Below are positions 33,599-41,201 of a stretch of 51,116 nucleotides of DNA, in pieces (positions within the stretch are counted from its first letter, which is position 1; each line of letters starts with the position of its first letter). The notes beneath the pieces were generated by a model. That model did not search any database. It worked only from the letters and a program-made list of their open reading frames with translations, and was not told the origin of the DNA. A program made the position numbers and the translations under genes. Source of the DNA: Opitutales bacterium. GTDB taxonomy: Bacteria; Verrucomicrobiota; Verrucomicrobiia; Opitutales; UBA953. The DNA is taken from assembly GCA_017935025.1 (NCBI GenBank), contig JAGBIL010000037.1:1-51116 (forward strand). The letters are read 5' to 3'.

Positions 33599-34158
33599 GC
33601 GCGAAGGGAAAGCTTAGAGGTGAGAGCTTAGGGCTTAGAGGTAATACTGTGGGGGCGACAGGATTGTCTCCCCTCCACGGGAACGCACCTGTGTCCTTTT
33701 GTCGTTTGATTTCCAAAGGGGAAATGAAAGGACAAGCCGCTGACGCAGTATTGAAGCGGGAACGCGGCGGGTTTTGTCCTTTTGTCGTTTCTTGCCTTGC
33801 GTGCGCGTCACGTGCGCTCGCGCACGCGTATTATAAAGGGCTTAAAGATGAGGGCTTAAAGTTTAAAGGAAAGTCTATTCTTTTTTCTTTTCGGAAAGAA
33901 AGGACAAAAGGACAAGAAGAGATTAAAGATGAGAGCTTAGGGCTTAAAGTAAGCGGGTTGCGCGGCGATTGCGCTTTTGTCCTTTCTCAAAATTCAAACG
34001 AAAACAAAGGACAAAAGGACAAGAGAGAGATTAAAGGTTACGGCTTAAAGATTAAAGAGGCGGCGGGAGCGATTCTTGTTTGGATTTACGCAGGAATTTT
34101 CGGTCTTGTTTTTTGGAGCGCGCTTTTCGCGTGTTGGCGGTTAGGAGGCGCGCTATGA
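33595..34158 (+). CDS. Phage protein encoded largely by tandem repeats, with a C-terminal membrane helix
   Basis: A 187-codon frame that overlaps both neighbours by ATGA, which argues that it is translated. Much of it consists of heptads of the GCTTAGA/GATTAAA family (about 33610-33650, 33835-33875, 33920-33955, 34025-34060) and AAGGACAA-type octads (about 33690-33735, 33770-33800, 33900-33920, 33985-34025). These give a lysine/glycine-rich sequence (LKDEGLKFKG, EIKDESLGLK, EIKGYGLKIK). The last 30 residues are a clear hydrophobic helix (AGAILVWIYAGIFGLVFWSA). No family is recognised. It may be a small membrane protein whose middle has been expanded by repeats, or a decayed gene. Confidence 0.4.
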   Translation: MSAKGKLRGESLGLRGNTVGATGLSPLHGNAPVSFCRLISKGEMKGQAADAVLKRERGGFCPFVVSCLACASRALAHAYYKGLKDEGLKFKGKSILFSFRKERTKGQEEIKDESLGLKVSGLRGDCAFVLSQNSNENKGQKDKREIKGYGLKIKEAAGAILVWIYAGIFGLVFWSALFACWRLGGAL

Positions 34159-34712
34159 GAAATCTGAGCGAAAGCGAATTAGCCGACTTGCTGAGCTACG
34201 TTCCGCAGTACGAAGATTATGCGACGTGGCTGAAGGTTATCGCGGGAACGCTGGCGCTGGTTGACGGGAACGAAGTTTTGGCGGAAACACTCCTAAACGG
34301 TTGGCAGGCGGAGAATCGGGCCGGACTTTATCGACAGAAGCTGAGGAGTTTTCGCGGCGGATCGCGCGGCGCGGGCTGGCTCGTTAACGAGGCAAAGGCG
34401 TGCGGGTGGGATTGGCCGAAGAGAGAGATTAAAGATGAAAGATTAAAGATTAAAGAGACTGTGACGAAACCGCTGACGATACGGAGCGGCGAACTGCGGT
34501 GGTTTAGGGACGGTGCGTTTGTTGACGCACAAAACGCGGAGGGTATCCGGTTGAGCATTTGGGTGCCGGCGGAGTATGTCGGCAGCGTAGGTCCCGGAGA
34601 TGCGGTGATTTGCCGCGGGCGCGGGACGAAGTGCGTGGATGAAAACGGGAGAGCCGTACACTGGACGTTTTGGGCGCGGAGCTTGGAGAAGGTGAAGGAG
34701 ATTAAAGATTAG
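34155..34712 (+). CDS. Primase C-terminal (PriCT-like) domain protein
   Basis: A 185-residue protein. The start at 34155 has a strong Shine-Dalgarno sequence (AGGAGG) and overlaps the preceding stop (ATGA). Residues 1-85 resemble the PriCT-type helical domain found C-terminal to phage primases: LADLLSYVPQYEDYATWLKVIAG, WQAENRAGLYRQKLRSFRGGSRGAGWLVNEAKACGWDWP. The following stretch EIKDERLKIKE is encoded by GATTAAA-family heptads (34425-34460). A beta-rich end follows (IRLSIWVPAEYVGSVGPGDAVICRG). With the prim-pol/helicase gene downstream it suggests a split replication initiation module. Confidence 0.6.
   Translation: MRNLSESELADLLSYVPQYEDYATWLKVIAGTLALVDGNEVLAETLLNGWQAENRAGLYRQKLRSFRGGSRGAGWLVNEAKACGWDWPKREIKDERLKIKETVTKPLTIRSGELRWFRDGAFVDAQNAEGIRLSIWVPAEYVGSVGPGDAVICRGRGTKCVDENGRAVHWTFWARSLEKVKEIKD
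34425..34460. repeat. Heptads inside the primase-like gene
   Basis: Units GATTAAA, GATGAAA, GATTAAA, GATTAAA run in tandem within the reading frame, encoding a charged EIKDERLKIKE linker. A second tract of the same family follows the gene at about 34700-34757 and ends in GTTCCCGC / GCGGGAAAC. Confidence 0.7.
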
Positions 34713-34825
34713 AGGTTAAAAAGGGCTTATAGATGAGTGCTGAGAGCTTAGAGGTAAATGCGTTCCCGCAGGCGGGAAACGGGATTTAGAAAGATGAAAA
34801 CCATTTAACACGAATTTTTGAAGAA

Positions 34826-35041
34826 ATGAAAAACGTTTTGAAAGAACTGAAAAAGGAAGAGGAATACATCGTGGATTATGTCTGCGAAAGAGGTTATCGG
34901 GAGCGCATTGAAGTGACAGCATCGAGCGTTCGTGAATGCCGGATTGCCTTTAAGACAATGTTCCCGGATTGCGACCTGCGAAGAATTTGGAGCGTTGCGT
35001 CGGACGTTGACGAATGCGGACAAACACAGACGAAGGCTTAA
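34826..35041 (+). CDS. Small phage hypothetical protein
   Basis: A 71-residue acidic/basic protein (MKNVLKELKKEEEYIVDYVC...) with no family recognised. It ends one base before the primase-helicase start, in the same direction, suggesting co-transcription. CERGYRERIEVTASSVRECRIAFKTMFPDCDL looks like a small mixed alpha/beta fold. Confidence 0.5.
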   Translation: MKNVLKELKKEEEYIVDYVCERGYRERIEVTASSVRECRIAFKTMFPDCDLRRIWSVASDVDECGQTQTKA

Positions 35042-35042
35042 G

Positions 35043-37082
35043 ATGGGAAAAGAGACATTAGAGGCAGGAACGGGTGAAGTAACGTTGTCGCAAATGCGGC
35101 AGGAAGGCGGGAAAACGATTTGGAAGTGCGACCCGCGAAGCTTGTCGGGGGTTTTACACGGCATAAAGTCGGGAACGTGGAGAAAGGCGATTGAAGGATT
35201 GCGGGCGATTCCGGACGCGGAAGCGCGAAAACGGGCGAAGCCGTTTCGTCAGCCGCGACTTGATGTTTTCGGTGTTTATGCGGACGGAGCGCGGGAAGAC
35301 GAAATCGTTTCCCGGAGTGATTTTTTCGTTTGCGACTACGACGGGAAGGACAATCCGGGAGCGGATTGGGAGGCGATTAAGGAGGTCATGGCGGCTTGTC
35401 CGTGGACGGCGGCGGTATTCCGGAGCGCGAGCGGGAACGGCTTGAAGTGGGTCGTTCGCTACAATGCGCCGGAGACGGATGAAAACGGAGAGCGCAAGCC
35501 GCACGAAAACGACTTTGTTGCGTTTATGCGGCTCGATCAATTCATCACGGGAATTTTCCCGAAATTGAAAGTAGATGCGCAGACGGCTGCGCGGCGGCAT
35601 ACGTTTGTGAGTTATGATCCGGAGGCGTATGTTGCTCCGATTTTGGAAGCGGTCAAAAAATTTGCTCCGTTTGAAGAACCGGGCGAGAAGGGGTATAAAT
35701 GCCGGTTGCCGCTGGAGCAACTTTTGAGGATTTACAGACCGATTTTGGAGACGGTTTGGTCAACCGGCAAAGACTACGCGGAGCGATTGGGTCCCGGGCG
35801 GGATATGCCGACGCGAAACGAATCGCAAGCCTTTGCGCTTTTTTCGACAAAAGGCTTTCCGAAAAGCCGCAAAGAGGAACTTCTCCTGCACATCCGGCAG
35901 ACGCGGCATTTGAGTGCGATATACGAGGGGCGTGTCGGTTACCGGTCGGGAATTTTTCGAGACAGGGAAACCGGCGAGCACTTTGCGATTAAGTATGCGC
36001 CGAGGTGGATTGACGGAGACGAAGGCGCGTTCCCGACGATTACCCGGTTTTTAAACGCGAGAATTAACGACCCGGAATGCCCGGAGCAAATTCAGATTTT
36101 TACAAAACTTTTGCAAAATTGCCGGCGGCGTATTCGTGAAATGCTTGATGCGCACGATGCGGGCGAGCGCGTTTACAATCAGACGCGTGCGCCGATGGCG
36201 TGCTTTATGGGAAGCCCGGCGGTGGGTAAATCGAAATTGTTTGAGACGCTGATTCGTCCGCTTTTGGGCGGGCGGGATTTTGATGCGAAAAAGTTTTTTA
36301 CGAGCGACGACCGGTTTACGGGCGGGTTGGAGTTTAACGAAATCATGCTGATTGATGACTTGAGCTCGAAAGCGGTGATGAAGTTTAACCGGACGGCGAT
36401 GACGGAGCGCGGGAAGGCGCTGTATTCGTCGGTTATTGCGGCGGAATCGAAATTTCGGGACGAGACCACGCTGAAAGATTCGTGCCACGTGGCGTTTCAG
36501 CTGTTCAACCCGGAAACAATAGAATCGACGCCGATTTATGCGTCAAGTCCGGACAAGTTTGTTTTCTTTAACGTTGCGCGCTATGCGGAGTTGCCGTGTA
36601 AAACGGCGAAGGACTGGGAGGCGTTTAACCGTGCAATCGAGCGGGAGTTGCCGGCGTTCGCGTATTTTGTGGACGGATACGAACTGCCGCCCGAAAGAAT
36701 TGCGCAAATGAACCCGGCGGAGCAACGCAACGAGATGCCGTTTTTCTGCCATCCGGCTTGTGCGGAGCTGTTGAACGAAAACGATCCCGCGCAAAATCTT
36801 CTCGACGAAATCGACGCCTATGTCGAGAAGAGCAACGACGCGCCGAATTTCTATTTCTACGGAGAACCCGGAGACAAAATCCACCGCGCGCAAGACATTG
36901 CCGATAAGTTGCGGACGCAGCTTTCGGCAAAAAGTATCGGACGGCTTTTGCGTCAGCTTGCGGAAAGGCAGGAAACGAAGCACCGCGTTCAGCCTGTTTA
37001 CGGGAACGGAAACAGCGGAAAGATTCGCGGATGGAAGATTTTTTCGCCGAAATATCGAAGCAATGAGGAGGACCGGGCATGA
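35043..37082 (+). CDS. Phage primase-helicase (prim-pol-like plus SF3/D5-like ATPase)
   Basis: A 679-residue replication protein. Residues 90-200 match a primase-polymerase core of the BT4734/VirE type: FFVCDYDG (Asp98, Asp100), FRSASGNGLKWVVRY at 126-140, and RRHTFVSYDPEAY near 184-196. Residues about 380-560 hold a P-loop ATPase typical of phage superfamily 3 helicases: GSPAVGKS at 390-397 and IMLIDD at 434-439. It probably primes and unwinds phage DNA. The start at 35043 avoids an upstream in-frame extension through the previous gene. The 4-base ATGA overlap with the next gene shows operon organisation. Confidence 0.82.
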   Translation: MGKETLEAGTGEVTLSQMRQEGGKTIWKCDPRSLSGVLHGIKSGTWRKAIEGLRAIPDAEARKRAKPFRQPRLDVFGVYADGAREDEIVSRSDFFVCDYDGKDNPGADWEAIKEVMAACPWTAAVFRSASGNGLKWVVRYNAPETDENGERKPHENDFVAFMRLDQFITGIFPKLKVDAQTAARRHTFVSYDPEAYVAPILEAVKKFAPFEEPGEKGYKCRLPLEQLLRIYRPILETVWSTGKDYAERLGPGRDMPTRNESQAFALFSTKGFPKSRKEELLLHIRQTRHLSAIYEGRVGYRSGIFRDRETGEHFAIKYAPRWIDGDEGAFPTITRFLNARINDPECPEQIQIFTKLLQNCRRRIREMLDAHDAGERVYNQTRAPMACFMGSPAVGKSKLFETLIRPLLGGRDFDAKKFFTSDDRFTGGLEFNEIMLIDDLSSKAVMKFNRTAMTERGKALYSSVIAAESKFRDETTLKDSCHVAFQLFNPETIESTPIYASSPDKFVFFNVARYAELPCKTAKDWEAFNRAIERELPAFAYFVDGYELPPERIAQMNPAEQRNEMPFFCHPACAELLNENDPAQNLLDEIDAYVEKSNDAPNFYFYGEPGDKIHRAQDIADKLRTQLSAKSIGRLLRQLAERQETKHRVQPVYGNGNSGKIRGWKIFSPKYRSNEEDRA

Positions 37083-37381
37083 GAACCTATCCGGAAGACG
37101 TGATTAAAATCGCAGACTACATCGCGGCAACCGAAGGCGCGGGAAGGCACAGATACGAAATGAAACTACGCGCTATCGCTAAGGAGCTGGAGGAGCTTTA
37201 CGAAATACAGAGCGACAGAGATTTACTCCATAACTTGCGGGCGGAGAACGAATGGCTCAATAAAAGACTCAACGATTACGTAGCAAAAAATCACGAGCTC
37301 GAAAAACTCACGCGACACCTACGCCGCAAACTCTTTGAAGCACTCCAAGCAGCCGAAAATCATGGATTACGAAAATCTTAA
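37079..37381 (+). CDS. Coiled-coil phage protein of unknown function
   Basis: A 100-residue, mostly helical protein (KLRAIAKELEELYEIQSDRDLLHNLRAENEWLNKRLNDYVAKNHELEKLTRHLRRKL) that should form a coiled coil. A clear Shine-Dalgarno sequence (GAGGAGGA) precedes the ATG, which overlaps the primase-helicase stop. It overlaps the next gene by about 20 bases. Function unknown. Confidence 0.6.
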   Translation: MRTYPEDVIKIADYIAATEGAGRHRYEMKLRAIAKELEELYEIQSDRDLLHNLRAENEWLNKRLNDYVAKNHELEKLTRHLRRKLFEALQAAENHGLRKS

Positions 37382-37676
37382 CCTGCTCCCCGACGAGAGC
37401 GAAGACTTCCGCGAAACGCTCGACAACAGAAAACCGTTGTCGGCATCGGCATCTCTCATTGATCCGCGCAAGGGGTATCGTTTGCCGCAAAACCAGGAAG
37501 CGTATTTGATTTTGGAAATCATTACGACGAACAAGACAGACAAGGCGATAGCCCGCAAGTTCGGGATAACCCGGCAAAGCGTTTCCGCTCGCCGGCAGCG
37601 AATCCGGGAATCATTTAAGCGAATGCCGCAACCGCTCATTCTTTACCGCAAAACCGGAGAACTATTCTTCAAATGA
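37362..37676 (+). CDS. Phage helix-turn-helix protein
   Basis: A 104-residue protein with start at 37362 (37335 is possible). A helix-turn-helix lies in the second half: TNKTDKAIARKFGITRQSVSARRQRIRESFKRM. It stands just before the terminase large subunit, where small terminase subunits or late-gene regulators are often found; either is possible. A Nu1-like candidate also exists on the other strand at 40038-40559. Confidence 0.6.
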   Translation: MDYENLNLLPDESEDFRETLDNRKPLSASASLIDPRKGYRLPQNQEAYLILEIITTNKTDKAIARKFGITRQSVSARRQRIRESFKRMPQPLILYRKTGELFFK

Positions 37677-37795
37677 GGAAAGAAATCTATTTAACGGATT
37701 TAGAACGTCGCTTGCGGGGCGCATTGCGACGCGTTTTTGAGCGCAGCGAAAAAAACGCGAGTGGGCACACTTCGCGGGAACGGAGGCGAGCATGA
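37673..37795 (+). CDS. Small basic phage peptide
   Basis: A 40-residue frame (MRKEIYLTDLERRLRGALRR then a further basic tail) with ATGA overlaps at both ends, to the preceding helix-turn-helix gene and the following terminase gene. No family is recognised. The double overlap is the main reason to believe it. Confidence 0.45.
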   Translation: MRKEIYLTDLERRLRGALRRVFERSEKNASGHTSRERRRA

Positions 37796-39573
37796 GCGGT
37801 GAGACCGTATCCGAAATTTTACGGGAGATTACGGTTCCGCCGGCGACGATTTCTCCGGTGGATTGGGCGGAACAATTCATCACAGAGATCCCGTATTCTC
37901 CGATTCCGGGCGGATTTAGAGTGAGTAATTCTCCGATGATTGCTCCGGTAATGGAGGCGATAACGAATGCACGCGTGCGGACGGTTTCGGTCGTTGCCTG
38001 CGTGCAAAGCGGGAAGTCTCTTGCGCCGGAACTTAGTCTTGCTTACATCATTGCGAATGCTCCCGGTCCGACGCTGTGGCTTGATGTTACGGACGATTCC
38101 GCGAAGGGAAAAAGCGAAAACCGCCTCCGCCCGCTTTTTGAAAACTGCGCTCCTGTAAAAGCTCTTTTTAATGACGATAAAAACAAGATGCGCAATGCGA
38201 CGATGATTTTCAAAAACGGCATGACGCTTTGGATCCTCGGCGCGAACAATCGGCGCAACTTGCAATCCCGCTCGATTCGCTACGTTTTCGGAGACGAAAC
38301 GTGGCTTTGGGAACGCGGGCGCATGGCGGAAGCGGAAGCGCGCACGACGGCGTTCAAGCGCGGAAAGTGTGTATTTTTCTCGCAGGCGGGAATCAGCGGA
38401 GACGATACCGACGCAAAATTTCTCTCAACGACACAAGGCGAATGGACGTTTTCCTGCCCGAATTGCGGAGAAAGGCAAGCGTTTGAATGGGAAAATCTGC
38501 ACTGGGACGGGAACGCCAAAAACGAGCAAACCCGCGAATGGGATTTGGAGCGCGTGCGCCGGACAGCGGTTTTGACGTGCCCGCATTGCGGGAACGTGTT
38601 TGAAAACACGGAAACGGAGCGTCGCCGCCTCAATGCCTCCGGGCGATTCGTTTCACGAAATCCGACGGCGTCGAAGGAAAATCTCGGGTTTCACTGGAAT
38701 GCGCTGGCGACAATGGACTGGGGAGTTCTTGCGGTTCAATTTTTAGAAGCGAAGGCGATTGCCCGCCGAGGCGACATCTCGAAGCTTCAAACGTTTTTCC
38801 AGCAACGCCTCGCCATTGCATGGAAAGAGGATGTCGCCGCGCAGGATCTCGTTTCCGGCTTGGTCAACGAAGGTTTTTTCAAACTCGGCGAAGCATGGAG
38901 CGGCGAAGGGTTTTTCGACATACAGACCGGGCGCATCGTTCCTGCGGGAACGCCCGGAGCGACAGACGGCGTGTTCCCGCGCCTGCGGTTTATGACGGTG
39001 GACGTGCAGGCGGATTATTTTTACTGGATCGTGCGAATGTGGAGCGCAGACGGCAGTTCCCGCCTGCTCGCCTGCGGGATGGTTCAAAGTTTCGATGAAA
39101 TCAAAGAAACGGCATCGAAATGGAACGTGTTCCCGGTGTTCACGTTTATCGACTGCGGCTACAAAACCCCGCAAGTGCTTTCCTTTTGCGCCGGAAATAA
39201 TTTTACCGCCTTGCGCGGCGACCAACGCAACGAATGGAATTTCTCCGGACGCAACAAACGCTACTATTCGCCGCGTGAAAACGTCGATTGCGGGAACGGG
39301 CGCATCGCCCGCCGCCACTATTTTTCAAATCTTCGCCTCAAAGACATTCTGCTCGAGCTGCGCGCCGGGAACACGCACGCGACGTGGGAAGTGCCGGACA
39401 ACGCTCCGGCGCATTATCTGAAAATGCTTTCCAGCGAACGCCGCAACAATGAGAAGCAAGTTTGGGAACAAATCGGCAAAACGCCCAATCACTTTTTCGA
39501 CTGCGAAGTGATGAACGTTTGCGCCGCGCTCATGCTCGGACTCGTCGGCGCGCAGGAAGGCGAAAGCGGGTAG
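37792..39573 (+). CDS. Phage terminase large subunit (GpA family)
   Basis: A 593-residue DNA-packaging ATPase/nuclease of the lambda GpA type. The Walker A-like VVACVQSGKSLAPE is near residues 66-79 and the Walker B YVFGDETWLW is near 162-171. Two zinc-knuckle-like pairs (CPNCGE and CPHCGN) lie in the middle, and the nuclease part (FMTVDVQADYFYWIVRMW; FTFIDCGYKTPQ; HFFDCEVMN) follows. A Shine-Dalgarno sequence (GGAGG) precedes the ATG. It defines the start of the morphogenesis module. A heavily A/T-rich stretch and a hairpin (AACCACGATG / CATCGTGGTT at about 39646-39678) follow the stop. Confidence 0.92.
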   Translation: MSGETVSEILREITVPPATISPVDWAEQFITEIPYSPIPGGFRVSNSPMIAPVMEAITNARVRTVSVVACVQSGKSLAPELSLAYIIANAPGPTLWLDVTDDSAKGKSENRLRPLFENCAPVKALFNDDKNKMRNATMIFKNGMTLWILGANNRRNLQSRSIRYVFGDETWLWERGRMAEAEARTTAFKRGKCVFFSQAGISGDDTDAKFLSTTQGEWTFSCPNCGERQAFEWENLHWDGNAKNEQTREWDLERVRRTAVLTCPHCGNVFENTETERRRLNASGRFVSRNPTASKENLGFHWNALATMDWGVLAVQFLEAKAIARRGDISKLQTFFQQRLAIAWKEDVAAQDLVSGLVNEGFFKLGEAWSGEGFFDIQTGRIVPAGTPGATDGVFPRLRFMTVDVQADYFYWIVRMWSADGSSRLLACGMVQSFDEIKETASKWNVFPVFTFIDCGYKTPQVLSFCAGNNFTALRGDQRNEWNFSGRNKRYYSPRENVDCGNGRIARRHYFSNLRLKDILLELRAGNTHATWEVPDNAPAHYLKMLSSERRNNEKQVWEQIGKTPNHFFDCEVMNVCAALMLGLVGAQEGESG

Positions 39574-39645
39574 TTAAAAAAAAGTGTTTTTTTATAAAAA
39601 ACGCTTGCGGATTATTCCGATTTTTGCATAATAAGAAACCACGAT

Positions 39646-39678
39646 GAGGGTCGCTTCCCCATCGTGGTTCTTTCCGAG
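39646..39678. terminator. Hairpin downstream of the terminase gene
   Basis: AACCACGATG and CATCGTGGTT form a 10-base-pair stem around a 13-base loop, followed by CTTTCC. It may attenuate or end transcription from the terminase gene. Confidence 0.5.
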
Positions 39679-39693
39679 TCCGAATAAAGATTT

Positions 39694-39792
39694 ATGCTAA
39701 AAATCCAAAAGGTCGCCAGAATCTTGGTTTGGTGGCTGGGTTTAATCGCAAGCCTAATTACGATTGCCCAGTTCATCGCCTCGAAGCTCTGA
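39694..39792 (+). CDS. Very small membrane peptide
   Basis: A 32-residue frame: MLKIQKVARILVWWLGLIAS followed by LITIAQFIASKL. It has a basic N-terminus and one hydrophobic helix, as in small phage membrane peptides. It stands alone between the terminase hairpin and the next small gene. No Shine-Dalgarno sequence is seen, so support is limited. Confidence 0.35.
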   Translation: MLKIQKVARILVWWLGLIASLITIAQFIASKL

Positions 39793-39849
39793 GACCGCCC
39801 GCCGCAAGGCGGGTTCGGACGAGGAAAGAATCTGCCCTTTTTAGGAGAA

Positions 39850-40041
39850 ATGTCAATGCACAAAGAAAAAACAGTTCGCGGGCGACCGTTCGGGAACAAA
39901 AACGCAGCGAAACCGCAAGAGCAACACCGCATACTTTTCGCGGCATCCGTAGCTCCGGAAACGCTTGCGAAAATCAAAGCCTATGCGCAAGCCCACGGCG
40001 TAAGTATCGGCAAAGCCATTGACGCGTTAATTTTACGCTAA
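39850..40041 (+). CDS. Small ribbon-helix-helix-like DNA-binding protein
   Basis: A 63-residue protein: a basic N-terminal arm (KEKTVRGRPFGNKNAAKPQEQHR), a strand (ILFAASV), then two helices (APETLAKIKAYAQAH, GVSIGKAIDALIL). This is the usual layout of Arc/MetJ-type ribbon-helix-helix repressors. It ends tail-to-tail with the reverse-strand Nu1-like gene, overlapping by 4 bases. It may be a phage regulator. Confidence 0.6.
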   Translation: MSMHKEKTVRGRPFGNKNAAKPQEQHRILFAASVAPETLAKIKAYAQAHGVSIGKAIDALILR

Positions 40042-40559
40042 GCCCGTTCCCGCTCGCCTTCGTGGATGCGGGCGAGGAGTTTGTGGAATTTTTTTTGAGC
40101 TTCCTCGAACTCATCGACGGAGTTTGTTTCTTCCACAAAAATTTTGAAAACCTGTTGGCGTATTCTTGAGAAAAACGCCTGCCATTCCGCTTTGACGGTC
40201 TCGGCGGGAATTACCGTTTTTTCGAGTATTTCGAGTTCGATTTGCTCTTTTTGGAGGCGAACGCGTTCCCGCTCCAACCGCACCTTTGAGAGTTCTCCCT
40301 TTATTTCTTCGGGAATATCATCCTCTTTAATTTCTTCATAAAACGCTCGCCATGCCTCAAGCGGATAGGAGCCGTTTGCGGTTTTTCCGGGATTGCCGGG
40401 CATCTTAAGCAAACGGGCGACGGTTCGACGGGAGATTCCGCCAAGTTCTTGCGCCAAATCTTCCTGTGAGCGTGCGAATTTCCGCACGCTCCCGTTCCCG
40501 TAATCGAGCGTAAGAGGCGCAACATCTGTTGCCGCCGACGTGTTTTGAAAAAAAGACAT
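40038..40559 (-). CDS. Terminase small subunit-like (Nu1-type) protein on the reverse strand
   Basis: A 173-residue protein. The start at 40559 is preferred to a longer frame from 40715, because the extra N-terminus looks unstructured. Residues 20-60 hold a helix-turn-helix (FARSQEDLAQELGGISRRTVARLLKMPGNPG), and a long charged helix follows (LSKVRLERERVRLQKEQIELEILEKTVIPAETV), as in lambda Nu1-type DNA-recognition subunits. It is the only structural-module gene on the minus strand, opposite to the terminase large subunit. An alternative is a phage regulator of similar architecture. The 137 bases to the next gene at 40696 are A/T-rich and divergent, and probably hold promoters. Confidence 0.6.
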   Translation of the reverse strand: MSFFQNTSAATDVAPLTLDYGNGSVRKFARSQEDLAQELGGISRRTVARLLKMPGNPGKTANGSYPLEAWRAFYEEIKEDDIPEEIKGELSKVRLERERVRLQKEQIELEILEKTVIPAETVKAEWQAFFSRIRQQVFKIFVEETNSVDEFEEAQKKFHKLLARIHEGERERA

Positions 40560-40695
40560 CTCTCTAAAAAAGGCGAAAAAGCAATGTTGCAATTTTTCGA
40601 AAAATCTTTTGTCCCCGATAAATAAAGCATTTTCGTGCGCAAAAGCGGAAAATTCCGCGCAATCTAAGATTGCTTTTTTGCATAGGGTAAAAGCG

Positions 40696-40995
40696 ATGAG
40701 TGCTGAAATTCCCATAGATTGCTATGTAGGGCAAAGCCGCGAGTGGCTGAAAGCCCTTGAAACGAAACTGCTTTCGCAAATTGCCGGCGGCGGGCGTGTC
40801 ATCACGTCGGAAAACGACGGCGGATTGTCCGTCTCTTACAAAATTGCGGGAACGCCGCAGCAGAATTTACGCGCCGTGCGTTATGCCTTGAACGGCCGCA
40901 CGGCGGAAGATCTTTCCACAAACTCATCCCTGTCTTCAACCGGCGAGGGACGCGGGTTCTGCGTCCCCGCCGGATTCGCGGCGGAGATGGCTTAA
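40696..40995 (+). CDS. gpW-like head-tail connector candidate
   Basis: A 99-residue protein (start 40696). The N-terminal 65 residues (SREWLKALETKLLSQIAGGGRVITSENDGGLSVSYKIAGTPQQNLRAVRYAL) have the length and alternating helix-strand-strand-helix layout of lambda gpW. The gene lies between terminase and portal, where gpW belongs. The C-terminal extension is low in complexity. Identification rests on layout and position more than on sequence. Confidence 0.5.
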   Translation: MSAEIPIDCYVGQSREWLKALETKLLSQIAGGGRVITSENDGGLSVSYKIAGTPQQNLRAVRYALNGRTAEDLSTNSSLSSTGEGRGFCVPAGFAAEMA

Positions 40996-41189
40996 TCAGT
41001 GAATAATGAATAGTGAATAACGAACAACGCACACATTTTAGGAATGAGAAACGGATAAGGGAAAACTGATAGTGGATAACTGATAAGTGAATTACCTATC
41101 AGATATCAGTTATCAACTTTTACCTACCTAATTCCTAATTAAAGCCGAAGGCTTTCGCACTGAATTATTCACTATTCACTAAAAAAACG
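40996..41189. repeat. Composite heptad hairpins between gpW-like gene and portal
   Basis: The gap contains GAATAAT, GAATAGT, GAATAAC units, then GATAACT-family heptads whose complement (CTATCAG, ATATCAG, TTATCAA) follows at once, then CCTAATT units, an AAAGCC/GGCTTT hairpin, and finally TTCACTA, TTCACTA. Several families are nested in one 190-base gap. Confidence 0.75.
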
Positions 41190-41201
41190 GAGTTTCCCAC
41201 G

